Shown in pieces: positions 18,306-27,189 of a DNA stretch of 64,000 nt. A program made the translations under genes and the position numbers. Position 1 is the first letter of the stretch. Each line of letters starts with the position of its first letter. Under the pieces are notes generated by a model. That model made no database searches, was not told where the DNA came from, and saw only the letters and a list, made by a program, of their open reading frames with translations. Source of the DNA: Egicoccus halophilus. GTDB lineage: Bacteria; Actinomycetota; Nitriliruptoria; Nitriliruptorales; Nitriliruptoraceae. Location: positions 496,001 to 560,000 of the forward strand of contig NZ_CP036250.1 of NCBI RefSeq assembly GCF_004300825.1, in the 5' to 3' direction.

Positions 18306-19297
18306 GCGCCACCGAGACACGCGTGACCGACTCGGGCGGACGACCCGACGTCCGGGACCTGCTGCGCAACCCCGTGGTCCTGGCGGGGATCGTGGCCGTG
18401 CTCCTGTTCGTGGTCGGCAACCTGCTCGTGCCGGGCTTCGGCTCCTACGGCACGGTCATGAACGTGCTGCGCGTCGCGGCCTTCCTCGGCGTGATCGCCG
18501 CGGGACAGACCATCGTCATCCTCGCCGGCGGCGAGGGCATCGACCTGTCGGTCGGCAAGATCGCGACCTTCTCGGCCATCGTCGTGGCGCAGGTGAGCGG
18601 CGGCGAGGACGGCCGGTTGCTGCTCGCCGTCGCCACCGCCCTGTTGTTCTGCGGGCTGGTCGGGGTGGTCAACGGCGTCGGCGTGGCCTACCTGCGCATC
18701 CCGCCGCTGGTGATGACGCTGGGCATGGTGGCCGTCGTGCAGGGCATCATCCGGGTGTACTCCGGCGGGCAGCCCGAGGGTCGCGCGCCCGCAGCGCTGT
18801 CACAGCTGGTCAACGCCCGCACGGTCCTCGGCATCCGCGGATCGGTGTGGATCTGGCTGATCATCGCGGTCGGCGTCGTCGCGCTGCTGCGTCGCACGAC
18901 GTTCGGGCGCCGCGTCTACGCGCTGGGTGCCAACCGGGAGACGGCCTACCTGTCGGGCATCAACGTGCAGCGCAACCTGGTGTTGGTCTACGTGGCCTCC
19001 AGCCTGTTCGCGGCACTGGGCGGCGTCATGCTGATCGGTTACAGCGGCGCGGCCTCGATCAGCCTCGCCGACCAGTACCAGCTGATCTCCATCGCCGCGG
19101 TCGTCATCGGGGGCACGACGCTGGCGGGCGGCGTCGGCGGCTACCTGGGCACGGTCATCGGCGCCGTCGTGCTGCAGGCGCTGACGAGCCTGCTCGTGGC
19201 GCTCAACATCGGGGCCGCCGGACGCCAGATCGTCAACGGCCTGATCCTCATCGTCCTGCTGTCCGCCTACGGCCGTCAACGGCGGCTCAGGCAATGA
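18302..19297 (+). CDS. Sugar ABC transporter permease 2 (RbsC-like)
   Basis: The 331-residue membrane protein is of the same family: AAGQTIVILAGGEGIDLSVGK, VAYLRIPPLVMTLGMVAVVQ, YALGANRETAYLSGINV, ISIAAVVIGGTTLAGGVGG. ATG 18302 overlaps the stop of permease 1. The frame is open upstream as far as 17219, but that part lies inside the previous genes. Together with permease 1 it probably forms the transmembrane channel. Confidence 0.88.
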   Translation: MSATETRVTDSGGRPDVRDLLRNPVVLAGIVAVLLFVVGNLLVPGFGSYGTVMNVLRVAAFLGVIAAGQTIVILAGGEGIDLSVGKIATFSAIVVAQVSGGEDGRLLLAVATALLFCGLVGVVNGVGVAYLRIPPLVMTLGMVAVVQGIIRVYSGGQPEGRAPAALSQLVNARTVLGIRGSVWIWLIIAVGVVALLRRTTFGRRVYALGANRETAYLSGINVQRNLVLVYVASSLFAALGGVMLIGYSGAASISLADQYQLISIAAVVIGGTTLAGGVGGYLGTVIGAVVLQALTSLLVALNIGAAGRQIVNGLILIVLLSAYGRQRRLRQ

Positions 19298-19320
19298 AAC
19301 GCGAGGGAACGGAGACTGGT

Positions 19321-20586
19321 GTGAACCAACCGCTCGGAGTCGGGATCGTCGGGAGCGGCTTCATCGGCAACTTCCACGTGCAGAGCTGGGTCGGGGTCCG
19401 CGGGGCGGACATCGTCGCGGTGCAGAGCCGCAACGAGGCGACCGCGAAGCAGTTGGCGGAGCGCTGCCGGCAGCTCGGCGTCGGCGACCCGACCACGACC
19501 GACGACCTGGTCGAGCTGGTCCGCGACCCGCGGGTGCAGGCGATCTGGGTCACCGCGCCCAACCACGTGCGCGTGGAGATGATCGAGCGGATCTGCGAGG
19601 AGGTGGCCTCCGGGCGCGCCGAGTTGGTCGGCATCGCGATCGAGAAGCCGCTGGCGCGCACGCTGGCCGAGGCCCGGCGGGTCGTCGACGCGATCGAGGG
19701 CGCCGGGATCCTGGGCGGGTACCTCGAGAACCAGGTGTTCGCCCCCGGGCTGACCCGGTCCAAGGAGATCGTCTGGACGCGCGGTGCCGCGCTGGCGGGG
19801 TCGCCCTACCTCGCGCGTGCCAGCGAGGAGCATGCCGGCCCGCACCGCTCGTGGTTCTGGAACGGCACCGAGCAGGGCGGTGGCGTGCTCAGCGACATGA
19901 TGTGCCACTCGGTCGAGGCCGGCCGGTTCCTGCTCACCCCGCCCGGCGAGGACGCCAACACGTGGCTCACGCCGATCTCGGTCAGCGCCTCGATCGCCGG
20001 GCTGAAGTGGACGCGCCCCGCCTACGCCGACCGGCTCGCGGCCGAGTACGACCAGCAGGTCGACTACCGCAACCACCCCTCGGAGGACTACGCCCACGCG
20101 GTCGTGCACCTCGAGAACGGCGACGGTGAGCTGGTCGTGATCGAGGCCACCACGTCGTGGAGCTACGTCGGCGCCGGCCTGCGGCTGTCGTTCGAGCTGC
20201 TCGGTCCGGAGTACTCCATGCAGGTCAACACGCTCGACACCCCGGCGAAGTTGTTCCTCAGCCGGGAGCTGCAGGGTGAGCAGGGCGAGGACCTCGTCGA
20301 GAAGCAGAACGCCGAGCAGGGCCTGATGCCGCTGCTCGAGGACGAGGCCGTCACCTACGGCTACACCGACGAGAACCGGCACATGGTCACGTCGTTCCGC
20401 GCCGGCACGACGCCGCGCGAGAACGTGCGCGACGGCCTGGTGATCACCGAGCTGATGATGGCCGCCTACCTCTCCGCCGAGAGCGGCGAGACGATCGAGC
20501 TCGACGGCGTCGACCTGTCCGACTTCGTGCCCCAGGTCGCCCAGGGCACCTGGGACCCGCGCACGGCCGGCCGCCGGCGCCGCTGA
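19321..20586 (+). CDS. Gfo/Idh/MocA-family NAD(P)-dependent oxidoreductase
   Basis: The 421-residue dehydrogenase has an N-terminal Rossmann fold (VGIVGSGFIGNFHVQSW, GxGxxG near residues 9-14), the catalytic-lysine motif IAIEKPLART near residue 107, and a C-terminal substrate domain (EEHAGPHRSWFWNGTEQGGGVLSDMMCHSVEA, with a histidine often catalytic in the family). Members oxidise or epimerise sugars and inositols. It ends the importer operon and probably acts on the imported compound. Two starts are possible: GTG 19321, preferred because GGAG lies 6 bases upstream, and ATG 19294, which overlaps the permease stop (ATGA) but has a weak ribosome site. Confidence 0.85.
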   Translation: MNQPLGVGIVGSGFIGNFHVQSWVGVRGADIVAVQSRNEATAKQLAERCRQLGVGDPTTTDDLVELVRDPRVQAIWVTAPNHVRVEMIERICEEVASGRAELVGIAIEKPLARTLAEARRVVDAIEGAGILGGYLENQVFAPGLTRSKEIVWTRGAALAGSPYLARASEEHAGPHRSWFWNGTEQGGGVLSDMMCHSVEAGRFLLTPPGEDANTWLTPISVSASIAGLKWTRPAYADRLAAEYDQQVDYRNHPSEDYAHAVVHLENGDGELVVIEATTSWSYVGAGLRLSFELLGPEYSMQVNTLDTPAKLFLSRELQGEQGEDLVEKQNAEQGLMPLLEDEAVTYGYTDENRHMVTSFRAGTTPRENVRDGLVITELMMAAYLSAESGETIELDGVDLSDFVPQVAQGTWDPRTAGRRRR

Positions 20587-20599
20587 CCTCCCGCTCCCG

Positions 20600-20633
20600 C
20601 CCGACCGGCCGTCCGACGCAGCGGCCGGTCGGG
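20600..20633 (+). terminator. Terminator hairpin of the importer operon
   Basis: A perfect 11-bp inverted repeat (20600-20610 with 20623-20633) lies 14 bases after the oxidoreductase stop. Confidence 0.7.
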
Positions 20634-20641
20634 TCCGCCGG

Positions 20642-20696
20642 CCGGCGCTCCCGTTCGGGGCGCAGCGCCGGTGCCCGTCTCGGAGGCGCCGGCGCT
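20642..20696 (-). terminator. Palindromic cluster downstream of the FtsX-type permease gene
   Basis: The octamer CCGGCGCT (20642-20649), its complement AGCGCCGG (20664-20671) and a further CCGGCGCT near 20689-20696 allow two alternative hairpins. They sit between two convergent operons and could end transcription of the minus-strand ABC exporter operon. Confidence 0.5.
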
Positions 20697-20716
20697 GGGC
20701 GTCCGTCGCTGTCCCG

Positions 20717-23572
20717 TCAGTCGCTGGCACGCAGCGCCACGGCCGGGGCGATGCGCGCCGCGCGGATCGCCGGCCATGCGGTCGCGAGCAGCGCGGCGAG
20801 CAGCGGCAGCGTCCCGATCACCAGCAGGCCCGCCCACGGCATGGTGAACGGCACCGTCCCGCCACCGAACGCCTCGGAGCTGGTCAGCACCTGCCGGACG
20901 GTCACCAACCCGAGTGCGCCCCCGATCGCGGTGCCCTGGGCGGCGATCAGACCGGCCTCGGTGAGGAACGCGCGGCGGACCAGCGCCGTGCCGAAGCCCA
21001 TCGCGCGCAGCATGCCGATCTGTTGGCGTCGCTCGCGCACGGCACGGATCATCACCACACCGAGACCGGCGATGCCGACCAGCAGACCCAGTCCGAGGAA
21101 GCCCTGCAGCAACTGCAGGAACGCGTTCTCCTGCCGCATCCCCGCGTCGACCAGCGCGGTGAAGCTCTGCGCCTCGACGCCGTTGGCGAGATGGGCGGCG
21201 CTCAGCCGGTCGGCGAGGACGTCGGGCGTCACCCCGTCCACGGCGAGGTAGTGGCGTGAGACGACGTCCTGCGCCCCCAGCAGGTCCGCCGTCAACGTCG
21301 AGGAGACGAACGCGCCGTTCCACGGGAAGTCGACCGGGCCGACGGCGACGGCGGTCAACGTGCGCGACGGTCCGCCGTGCGGGTCGAGCACCTCGAACCG
21401 GTCGCCGACGCCGACGGCCGTGGGCTGTGGCCCTCCGTCCCCCAGGAAGCCGTCGGGAACGATCGCCAGCGTCGGGTCGGCCGCGACGGCCAGCCAGGCG
21501 GCCGCGTCGTCGGCGTACGCCGCGTCCCGCTCGGTCAGCTCCGGTCCACCGAACGCGGCCAGGTCGGCGTCCACGCCCGTGACCGTCCATCCCCGGGCCT
21601 CGTCGGCGCCGGCCGTCAGGAACTCGGCGTACCCCCGGCGCAGCCCGGCTGCCGCCGTCACCTCCTGGCGCGCGAGCAGGGTGCTGCCGGCGAGCGGGTT
21701 GGCGACGTTGGAGTCCAGCAGGACGTCGAAGCCGCCGCCGGCCGCCACCGCGATCTCGCTGCGCTGGGCGTCGAACGCGGCCGTCAGCGAGGCGATGAAC
21801 GTCATGGTGAAGATCACGAGCGAGAACATCCCGAGCAGGAGCGACGTGCGCACCCGTCGGGCCAGCGGGTAGGCCAGGCCGAGCCGCACCGCCAGTCCGG
21901 CGTCGCCCGGTACCAGCCGCGACAACAGCCGCGACCAGACCGTGTCGAGCGTGGCGACCAGCGACACGGCCGCGGTGGTCAGCACGACCCCCTGGACGAC
22001 GAACACCGGCAGCTCGGCCTGGCGCAGCACGTCGCCGAACAGTGGGAAGACGGCCACCGCCCAGGCCAGGGCGGTCCCGGCGCTCAGCATGCGGGCCGAG
22101 CGTTCGGAGAGCAGCCGTCGCAGCAGCGGACCGGCGGCGAACGCCGCGACCGGCACGCCGACGAGCAGCGGGATCGGCTGCTCGCCGACCAGACCCAGCA
22201 GGCTGACCGCCCCACCGGCGACGACGCCGACGGCGCCGGCGACGACGCGGCGCACGCCGACCCCGTCGCGTCGCGGCTCGGGCAGGTCCCGGATGGCACG
22301 GATGACGTTGAGCCGGCCGATGCGGACGCTGGTGACCCAGATCGTCACCAGCGAGATCGTCAGCCCCAGCAGGCCGCCCAGCGCGAGACTCGACGGCTCG
22401 AGCACCAGTCGGAACGCGATGCCCTGGTCGGCGAGGCCGAAGATGCTGCCGGCGAGACGGGCGACGAGCCAGCCGACGCCGACGCCGACCACGGTGCCGG
22501 TGAGGGCCGCGGTGATCGCGTACAGCGCCCCTTCGAAGGTGAACGCCTGGCTCAGCCGGCGACGGCTGAACCCGAGTGCCCGCAGCATGCCCAGTTCGGT
22601 CTTGCGTTCCTCGGCGAGCATCACGAACAGGTTCACCAGCAGCAGGATGCCGGCCAGCACGCTGAACGAACCGATGGTGGTGAACAGCTCCGCCAGCGAC
22701 GCGCCCTGGCGCTCGGCGTCGTCGAGCAGGGTGGCCTTGACGCCGTCGACCTCCACGCCGCCGAGGTCCGTGGTCGCCGCGCGCAGCGCGGCCACGGCGC
22801 CCGGGGAGCGGTCGCGGGTGTCGAACACCCCGCCGTCGAGGGACACCAGCAGGTGCGGGCGCGGCGGCGCGGCGTCGTCGTCCGCGCCGGCGGCCAGCTC
22901 GGTGAGCAGGGCCGGGGCGACGAGCGCGTTGCCGTAGCCGGCCAATCCCACCTCCGGCACGACCTGCGAGACGGTCAGCTCGCGCGTGCCGCCGTAGGCG
23001 TGCAGTCGCAGGCGCGCTCCGGCGGCGACCGCGAGGCGGTCGGCGGTGCGTTCGTGCAGCACCACCTCGTTGCGTCCGAGCTCGCCGGCGACGAGGTCGA
23101 GTCCGGTGATCGCGGCGTCGCCGCCGAACGACCTGGCGTCGGCGAGCTCGAGTGCCACCAGGTCCGCTCGCGGCAGGGCGCGCGCCTCGACGTCGTCGGT
23201 GGCGGGCACCTCGAGGGTGGCGGTCGCCCGGGTGACCGCGAGCAGGCCGTCGATGCCGTCGACGTCGGCGGCCCGGACGGCCGTCGTGACCGCGTCGAGG
23301 TCGCCGTCGGCCGGGGTGAGGGTGACGTCGACCGGCCCCAGCTGGGTGCGGGCGACGTCGGCGATGGCGCCGTCGACGACGTCGCCGACGACGAACGACG
23401 AGGTGAGCATGGCGGTGCCGAGCAGGGAGCCGGCGACCACGAGCGTGGCCTCGGCGCGACGACGCGCGAGGTTGCGTGCGGCCAGGCGCGGTATCTCGCG
23501 GTGGCGTACCGCCGCGACCACCAGCGGCGCGAGCAGGACCAGGACGAGACCGGTGAGGATCGCGAGTGTCAT
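20717..23572 (-). CDS. FtsX/MacB-type ABC transporter permease with two FtsX domains
   Basis: The 951-residue membrane protein has an N-terminal helix, a large extracytoplasmic domain, and a first FtsX domain (SFSVLAGILLLVNLFVMLAEERKTELGMLRALGFSRRRL). Central hydrophobic helices, a second extracytoplasmic domain and a last FtsX domain follow (GIAGLGVVMIRAVRERRQQIGMLRAMGFG). It is of the LolCDE/MacB mechanotransmission class, which moves lipids, peptides or lipoproteins rather than importing nutrients. ATG 23572 overlaps the stop of the ATPase gene (ATGA); the frame continues upstream into that gene. Cargo is unknown. Confidence 0.87.
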   Translation of the reverse strand: MTLAILTGLVLVLLAPLVVAAVRHREIPRLAARNLARRRAEATLVVAGSLLGTAMLTSSFVVGDVVDGAIADVARTQLGPVDVTLTPADGDLDAVTTAVRAADVDGIDGLLAVTRATATLEVPATDDVEARALPRADLVALELADARSFGGDAAITGLDLVAGELGRNEVVLHERTADRLAVAAGARLRLHAYGGTRELTVSQVVPEVGLAGYGNALVAPALLTELAAGADDDAAPPRPHLLVSLDGGVFDTRDRSPGAVAALRAATTDLGGVEVDGVKATLLDDAERQGASLAELFTTIGSFSVLAGILLLVNLFVMLAEERKTELGMLRALGFSRRRLSQAFTFEGALYAITAALTGTVVGVGVGWLVARLAGSIFGLADQGIAFRLVLEPSSLALGGLLGLTISLVTIWVTSVRIGRLNVIRAIRDLPEPRRDGVGVRRVVAGAVGVVAGGAVSLLGLVGEQPIPLLVGVPVAAFAAGPLLRRLLSERSARMLSAGTALAWAVAVFPLFGDVLRQAELPVFVVQGVVLTTAAVSLVATLDTVWSRLLSRLVPGDAGLAVRLGLAYPLARRVRTSLLLGMFSLVIFTMTFIASLTAAFDAQRSEIAVAAGGGFDVLLDSNVANPLAGSTLLARQEVTAAAGLRRGYAEFLTAGADEARGWTVTGVDADLAAFGGPELTERDAAYADDAAAWLAVAADPTLAIVPDGFLGDGGPQPTAVGVGDRFEVLDPHGGPSRTLTAVAVGPVDFPWNGAFVSSTLTADLLGAQDVVSRHYLAVDGVTPDVLADRLSAAHLANGVEAQSFTALVDAGMRQENAFLQLLQGFLGLGLLVGIAGLGVVMIRAVRERRQQIGMLRAMGFGTALVRRAFLTEAGLIAAQGTAIGGALGLVTVRQVLTSSEAFGGGTVPFTMPWAGLLVIGTLPLLAALLATAWPAIRAARIAPAVALRASD

Positions 23573-24360
23573 CGGGCCGTCTCCGCGGTGACCGCGGCGA
23601 GCACGGCCCGCCGGTCGGCGGCGGGGTCGTCGGTGACGGGGGCGTCGGTGGCGGGGGCGTCGCTCGACGGTGGGCCGTCGGCGACGACCCGGCCGTCGCG
23701 CACCTGCACCAGCCGCTGCCCGGACCGACCCAGCCGGTCGTCGTGGGTGACCACGACGAGGGTCTGGCCGGCGGCGTGGACCTCCCGCAGCAGCTCGATC
23801 ACCTCGCCGGCGGTGGTGCTGTCGAGCGCCCCGGTCGGTTCGTCGGCCCACACGATCGCCGGCTCGGCCACCAGCGCCCGCGCGATGGTGACCCGCTGCT
23901 GCTCGCCGCCGGAGAGCTCGCCGGGACGGTGGTCGGCCCGCGCGTCGAGACCGACCCGCGCCAACCGTGCCCGGGCCCGTTCGCGGGCGAGTCGGGCAGG
24001 GGTGCCCGTCACCAGCAGCGGCAGCTCGACGTTCTCGACCGCCGAGAGCACCGGGATGAGGTTGAACGACTGGAACACGAAGCCCATCGAGCGGGCGCGG
24101 TGGGCGGTGCGTGCGGCGTCGGACATCGCGAACAGGTCGGCGCCGTCGACGTGGACGGTGCCCGCGTCGATGTCGTCGAGCCCGGACAGGCAGTTGAGCA
24201 GCGTGGTCTTGCCGTTGCCGGACGGGCCCATGACCATCACGAGCTCCCCGGCGTGGACGTCGAGGTCGACGCCGCGCAGGGCGGCGACCTCGTGGCTGCC
24301 GGTCCGGTAGGTCTTGGTGACGCCCGCGGCCGACAGCAGCGGGGTTGGTGAGGCGTGCAT
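23569..24360 (-). CDS. MacB/LolD-type ABC transporter ATPase
   Basis: The 263-residue ATPase has Walker A GPSGNGKTT, the Q-loop FVFQSFNLIPVLSAVENVELPL typical of MacB/LolD, signature LSGGEQQRV and Walker B VWADEPTGALD, and a switch histidine in VVVTHDDR. It drives the FtsX-type permease encoded next to it. AAGGA precedes ATG 24360. A low-complexity tail of S/D/A/T-P residues follows the catalytic domain. The frame also continues upstream through the tRNA gene to 24648, which is rejected. Confidence 0.9.
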   Translation of the reverse strand: MHASPTPLLSAAGVTKTYRTGSHEVAALRGVDLDVHAGELVMVMGPSGNGKTTLLNCLSGLDDIDAGTVHVDGADLFAMSDAARTAHRARSMGFVFQSFNLIPVLSAVENVELPLLVTGTPARLARERARARLARVGLDARADHRPGELSGGEQQRVTIARALVAEPAIVWADEPTGALDSTTAGEVIELLREVHAAGQTLVVVTHDDRLGRSGQRLVQVRDGRVVADGPPSSDAPATDAPVTDDPAADRRAVLAAVTAETAR

Positions 24361-24537
24361 GACGAAGTCCTTCGCGTCGGTGGAGACATCGCTCCGGACG
24401 CTAAGGACGCGGCGTACCGCTGCCGTCGGGGAGGTCCCCGGACCGCACCCCGGTCGGACCCCGAGACCGGTCTCCGGGCCGACCCTGACCACGAGGGCCC
24501 TGTGGCCGTCCACCGTGCCCGTCGCCGCGGCGGGCGG

Positions 24538-24543
24538 TAGCGT
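24538..24543 (+). promoter_or_regulatory. -10 box of tRNA-Ser(UGA)
   Basis: TAGCGT ends 10 bases before the mature 5' end of the tRNA gene. The same hexamer stands before several protein genes in the window. A matching -35 is not evident. Confidence 0.45.
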
Positions 24544-24553
24544 GCCCGGACCT

Positions 24554-24641
24554 GGAGGGTTGGCAGAGCGGACGAATGCACCGGTCTTGAAAACCGGCGG
24601 GCGCCTCGCGCGTCCCGAGGGTTCGAATCCCTCACCCTCCG
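24554..24641 (+). tRNA. tRNA-Ser(UGA)
   Basis: The 88-nt class II tRNA has acceptor stem GGAGGGT/ACCCTCC. The anticodon stem CCGGT/ACCGG has a 7-nt loop with TGA at 24588-24590. It has a long variable arm and the T loop GGTTCGAATCC. CCA is not encoded. It lies between the divergent MacB ATPase and sensor genes. Confidence 0.95.
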
Positions 24642-24691
24642 CCGACACGGGAGCTCGGGCCGGCGGCCCGGCGCCACGTCAGGGGAACGAC

Positions 24692-25873
24692 GTGCTGACG
24701 GCAGTCCTGCTGGCCGCCGCGGTGGCCATCGTGGTCCTGGTTCCGCCGCTCGAGCGGCGGCGTCGCACGGCGCTGCGTGGACGTCGTGCCGCCGAACGGC
24801 GCGTCGAGCTGCTCGAGACGGCCCGCACCCTGCCGGGCCGTGACCTCGCCGATGCAGCGCGGGTGGCCTGCCGGGGGCTGCGCTCGCTCGGGTTCGACGC
24901 CGCGGCGGTCGTCGAGCGCCGCGGGGAGACGATCGTGCCGCTGCACCTCGACGGGTTGCCCGGTGAGGGGACCACGATCCCGGCGGCCGGGAGTCTCGCC
25001 GGCCGCTGCATCGCCGAACGCCGCACCCTGGTGGTCGCCGACTACACCAACCAGCCGTTGCGCCGCCCCGAACGGCCCGACGTCGGCTCGGTGGTGCTCA
25101 CCCCGATCCCCGAAGACGACCGCGCCGCCTGCCTGCTCGCCGTGCGCCGCACCGTCGGTGCCGCCGACGACGAGGACGTCGAGGTGGTCGAGGCGGTCGC
25201 CGCCCACCTCGGACACGTGTTCGCGACCGAGGCCACCGTACGGACCCAGCAGCAGCTGCTCGACCGGATGCGGCGCCTGGAGGACATGCGTTCGGGATTC
25301 GTGGCCGAGGTGTCCGAGGAGTTGCGCGACCCGCTGACGGTGGTACGCGGCATCGCCCAGACCCTGGCCAGCCGTGGGGAGGACCTGCCCGGCGACCAGC
25401 GGGTCGCCCTGCTCGCCGGGCTCGGGCGGCAGGCCACCCAGCTCGGGGACACGATCGACGCCCTGCTCGACTTCTCGCGCTTCCAGGCGGCCCGGCGCGA
25501 GCCGGTCCTCGCGCCGGTGCGGTTGCACGAACTGTTGACGCCGCTCGCGGGCGAGCGGTTGGCCTGGGCCCATCCGACCCTGCCGGGCCGTGCCGTACGG
25601 GTGGACGCCGAACTGGTCCGCCACGCCCTCGACCTGTTGTTGTCGACCGCACCCGAGCGGGCGCTCGAGGTCACGACGGTCGGACCGGCTGCCGTCGCCG
25701 TGGCGGTGTCGGGCCGGCCGCCGAGCCGCGGGGCTCCCGAGGCCCGGGGCATCCCCGAGGGGCTGGCCACGTCGCTGGCTGGTCAGCTCGTCCTGGCCGC
25801 CGGGGGACGCCTGCGCTCCGCGGTCGCCCGGTCGGTCGAGCTGCCGCTCGACGGGCAGGACGGTGCGCGGTGA
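24692..25873 (+). CDS. GAF-domain sensor pseudokinase (histidine-less histidine kinase)
   Basis: The 393-residue protein has one N-terminal membrane helix, a GAF domain (about 45-170) and a HisKA-like dimerisation segment (about 200-260). The phospho-acceptor histidine expected in S-H-E-L-R is replaced by Glu209 (VSEELRDPLTVV). The C-terminal part, where an ATPase domain would be, lacks the N, G1 and G2 boxes. It therefore should not phosphorylate. It overlaps an intact kinase of the same architecture (GTGA at 25870), so it probably acts as a sensory partner. GTG 24692 has AGGGGAA upstream; the frame extends back through the tRNA gene, which is rejected. Start and family are well supported; the role is inferred. 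Confidence 0.8.
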   Translation: MLTAVLLAAAVAIVVLVPPLERRRRTALRGRRAAERRVELLETARTLPGRDLADAARVACRGLRSLGFDAAAVVERRGETIVPLHLDGLPGEGTTIPAAGSLAGRCIAERRTLVVADYTNQPLRRPERPDVGSVVLTPIPEDDRAACLLAVRRTVGAADDEDVEVVEAVAAHLGHVFATEATVRTQQQLLDRMRRLEDMRSGFVAEVSEELRDPLTVVRGIAQTLASRGEDLPGDQRVALLAGLGRQATQLGDTIDALLDFSRFQAARREPVLAPVRLHELLTPLAGERLAWAHPTLPGRAVRVDAELVRHALDLLLSTAPERALEVTTVGPAAVAVAVSGRPPSRGAPEARGIPEGLATSLAGQLVLAAGGRLRSAVARSVELPLDGQDGAR

Positions 25874-27189
25874 TCGAGGAGCTGCTCGCGTACGGAGTCG
25901 CGGTGGGCGTCGCAGCGGGACTGGTGACGCTGGCCACGGCACGGTGGGGGCACGAGCGGGCCCGGGTTGCCGCCGAGCGTCGCGCCCAGCTGCTCGTCAG
26001 TGTCCTGCGCACCGATCGGCTCGCCACCCAGGACGTGCTGGCCGCGGTCGTCGACGGGCTCAGCGAGGCCGGCTTCGATGCCGTCTCGATCCGCCTGATC
26101 GACCATGCGGCCGGGCACCTGCGCTACGTCGCCGGGCGCGGTGTCGCCGGGGAGGTGATCGTCGCCGACATCCCGCTGGGGACGGGCTTCGCCGGCCAGG
26201 TGCTGCGGGCAGGACGCCCGCTGGTGCTCGACGACTACGGCTCGACCCCGGGCGTGCTGACGCCGGCGCTCGGGTTCGCCGGGACGATCGGTGTGCCGCT
26301 CGGGCCGGCGGCGGCACCCGTGGCGGTCATGCTGGCCGCCCGGTTGGAGGGGACGGTCACCCGGGCGCAGCACCAGGCCGCGCTGTTGTTGGCCGAGCAG
26401 GCCGGACGGGCGCTGGACCGGGCGCTGCGCTTCGAGCAGGCCGCGCAGACCGTCGCGCAACTGCGGGTGCTCGACGCCCGCACGCAGGACTTCGTGTCGA
26501 TCGTCTCCCACGAGCTGCGCACGCCGTTGACGGTCATCCAGGGGCTGGGGCAGACGCTGGCCCAGCGGTGGGACGATCTCGGCGCCGAGCGGCGCGCCGA
26601 CCTGTCGGGGCGCATCGACGCCAACGGCGAACGCCTGGCCGGCATGGTGCGTTCGCTGCTGGAGAGCTCCGCGCTGGAGGAGGGTCGGCTGGACCTGCGG
26701 GTCGAGACGGTGGTGCTCGCGCCGCTGGTCGAGGCGGTGTTGCACCGACTGACCACCGTGACGACGATCCATCCGGTGACGGTGTCGGTGCCGGATCACC
26801 TGTCGGTGCGTGCCGACGCCGGACTGCTGGCCCACGTGCTGGAGAACCTGTTCACCAACGTCGCCAAGCACACCCCACCGGGCACCCCGGTCGCACTCGA
26901 CGCGGTCGAGGAGGGCGAGATGGTCCGGGTCCGGGTCGCCGACCAGGGACCGGGGATCCTTCCCGAGGACCTGCCGCACGTGCTCGAGCGCTTCCACCGG
27001 GGTGGCGCCCCCACCCGCCGCACCACCGGCGGACTCGGGTTGGGCCTCGCGCTCGCGAACCAGATCGTCGCGGCCCACGGCGGACGGCTCGAGGCGAGCT
27101 CCGTGCCCGGGGAGGGGACGACGTTCACGTTTCGTCTTCCGACCGGCTCTCACCCCCGGGCGGCCACTGGTGTTCGATCTGGGCATTGA
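25870..27189 (+). CDS. GAF-domain sensor histidine kinase
   Basis: The 439-residue kinase has an N-terminal hydrophobic segment, a GAF domain (about 45-185), and HisKA with His214 in FVSIVSHELRTPLTVIQGLGQ. The HATPase domain is complete: N box HVLENLFTNVAKHT, G1 VADQGPGI, F box FHRGG, G2 GGLGLGLAL. Its start overlaps the pseudokinase stop (GTGA). No response regulator gene is nearby, so the partner is encoded elsewhere. Its last 65 bases overlap the end of the convergent YihY-type gene. Confidence 0.88.
   Translation: MIEELLAYGVAVGVAAGLVTLATARWGHERARVAAERRAQLLVSVLRTDRLATQDVLAAVVDGLSEAGFDAVSIRLIDHAAGHLRYVAGRGVAGEVIVADIPLGTGFAGQVLRAGRPLVLDDYGSTPGVLTPALGFAGTIGVPLGPAAAPVAVMLAARLEGTVTRAQHQAALLLAEQAGRALDRALRFEQAAQTVAQLRVLDARTQDFVSIVSHELRTPLTVIQGLGQTLAQRWDDLGAERRADLSGRIDANGERLAGMVRSLLESSALEEGRLDLRVETVVLAPLVEAVLHRLTTVTTIHPVTVSVPDHLSVRADAGLLAHVLENLFTNVAKHTPPGTPVALDAVEEGEMVRVRVADQGPGILPEDLPHVLERFHRGGAPTRRTTGGLGLGLALANQIVAAHGGRLEASSVPGEGTTFTFRLPTGSHPRAATGVRSGH

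Noticed and set aside
24314-24691. N-terminal extension of the pseudokinase through the tRNA-Ser gene
   Set aside because: The region is a complete tRNA gene plus its promoter; GTG 24692 with AGGGGAA is the real start.
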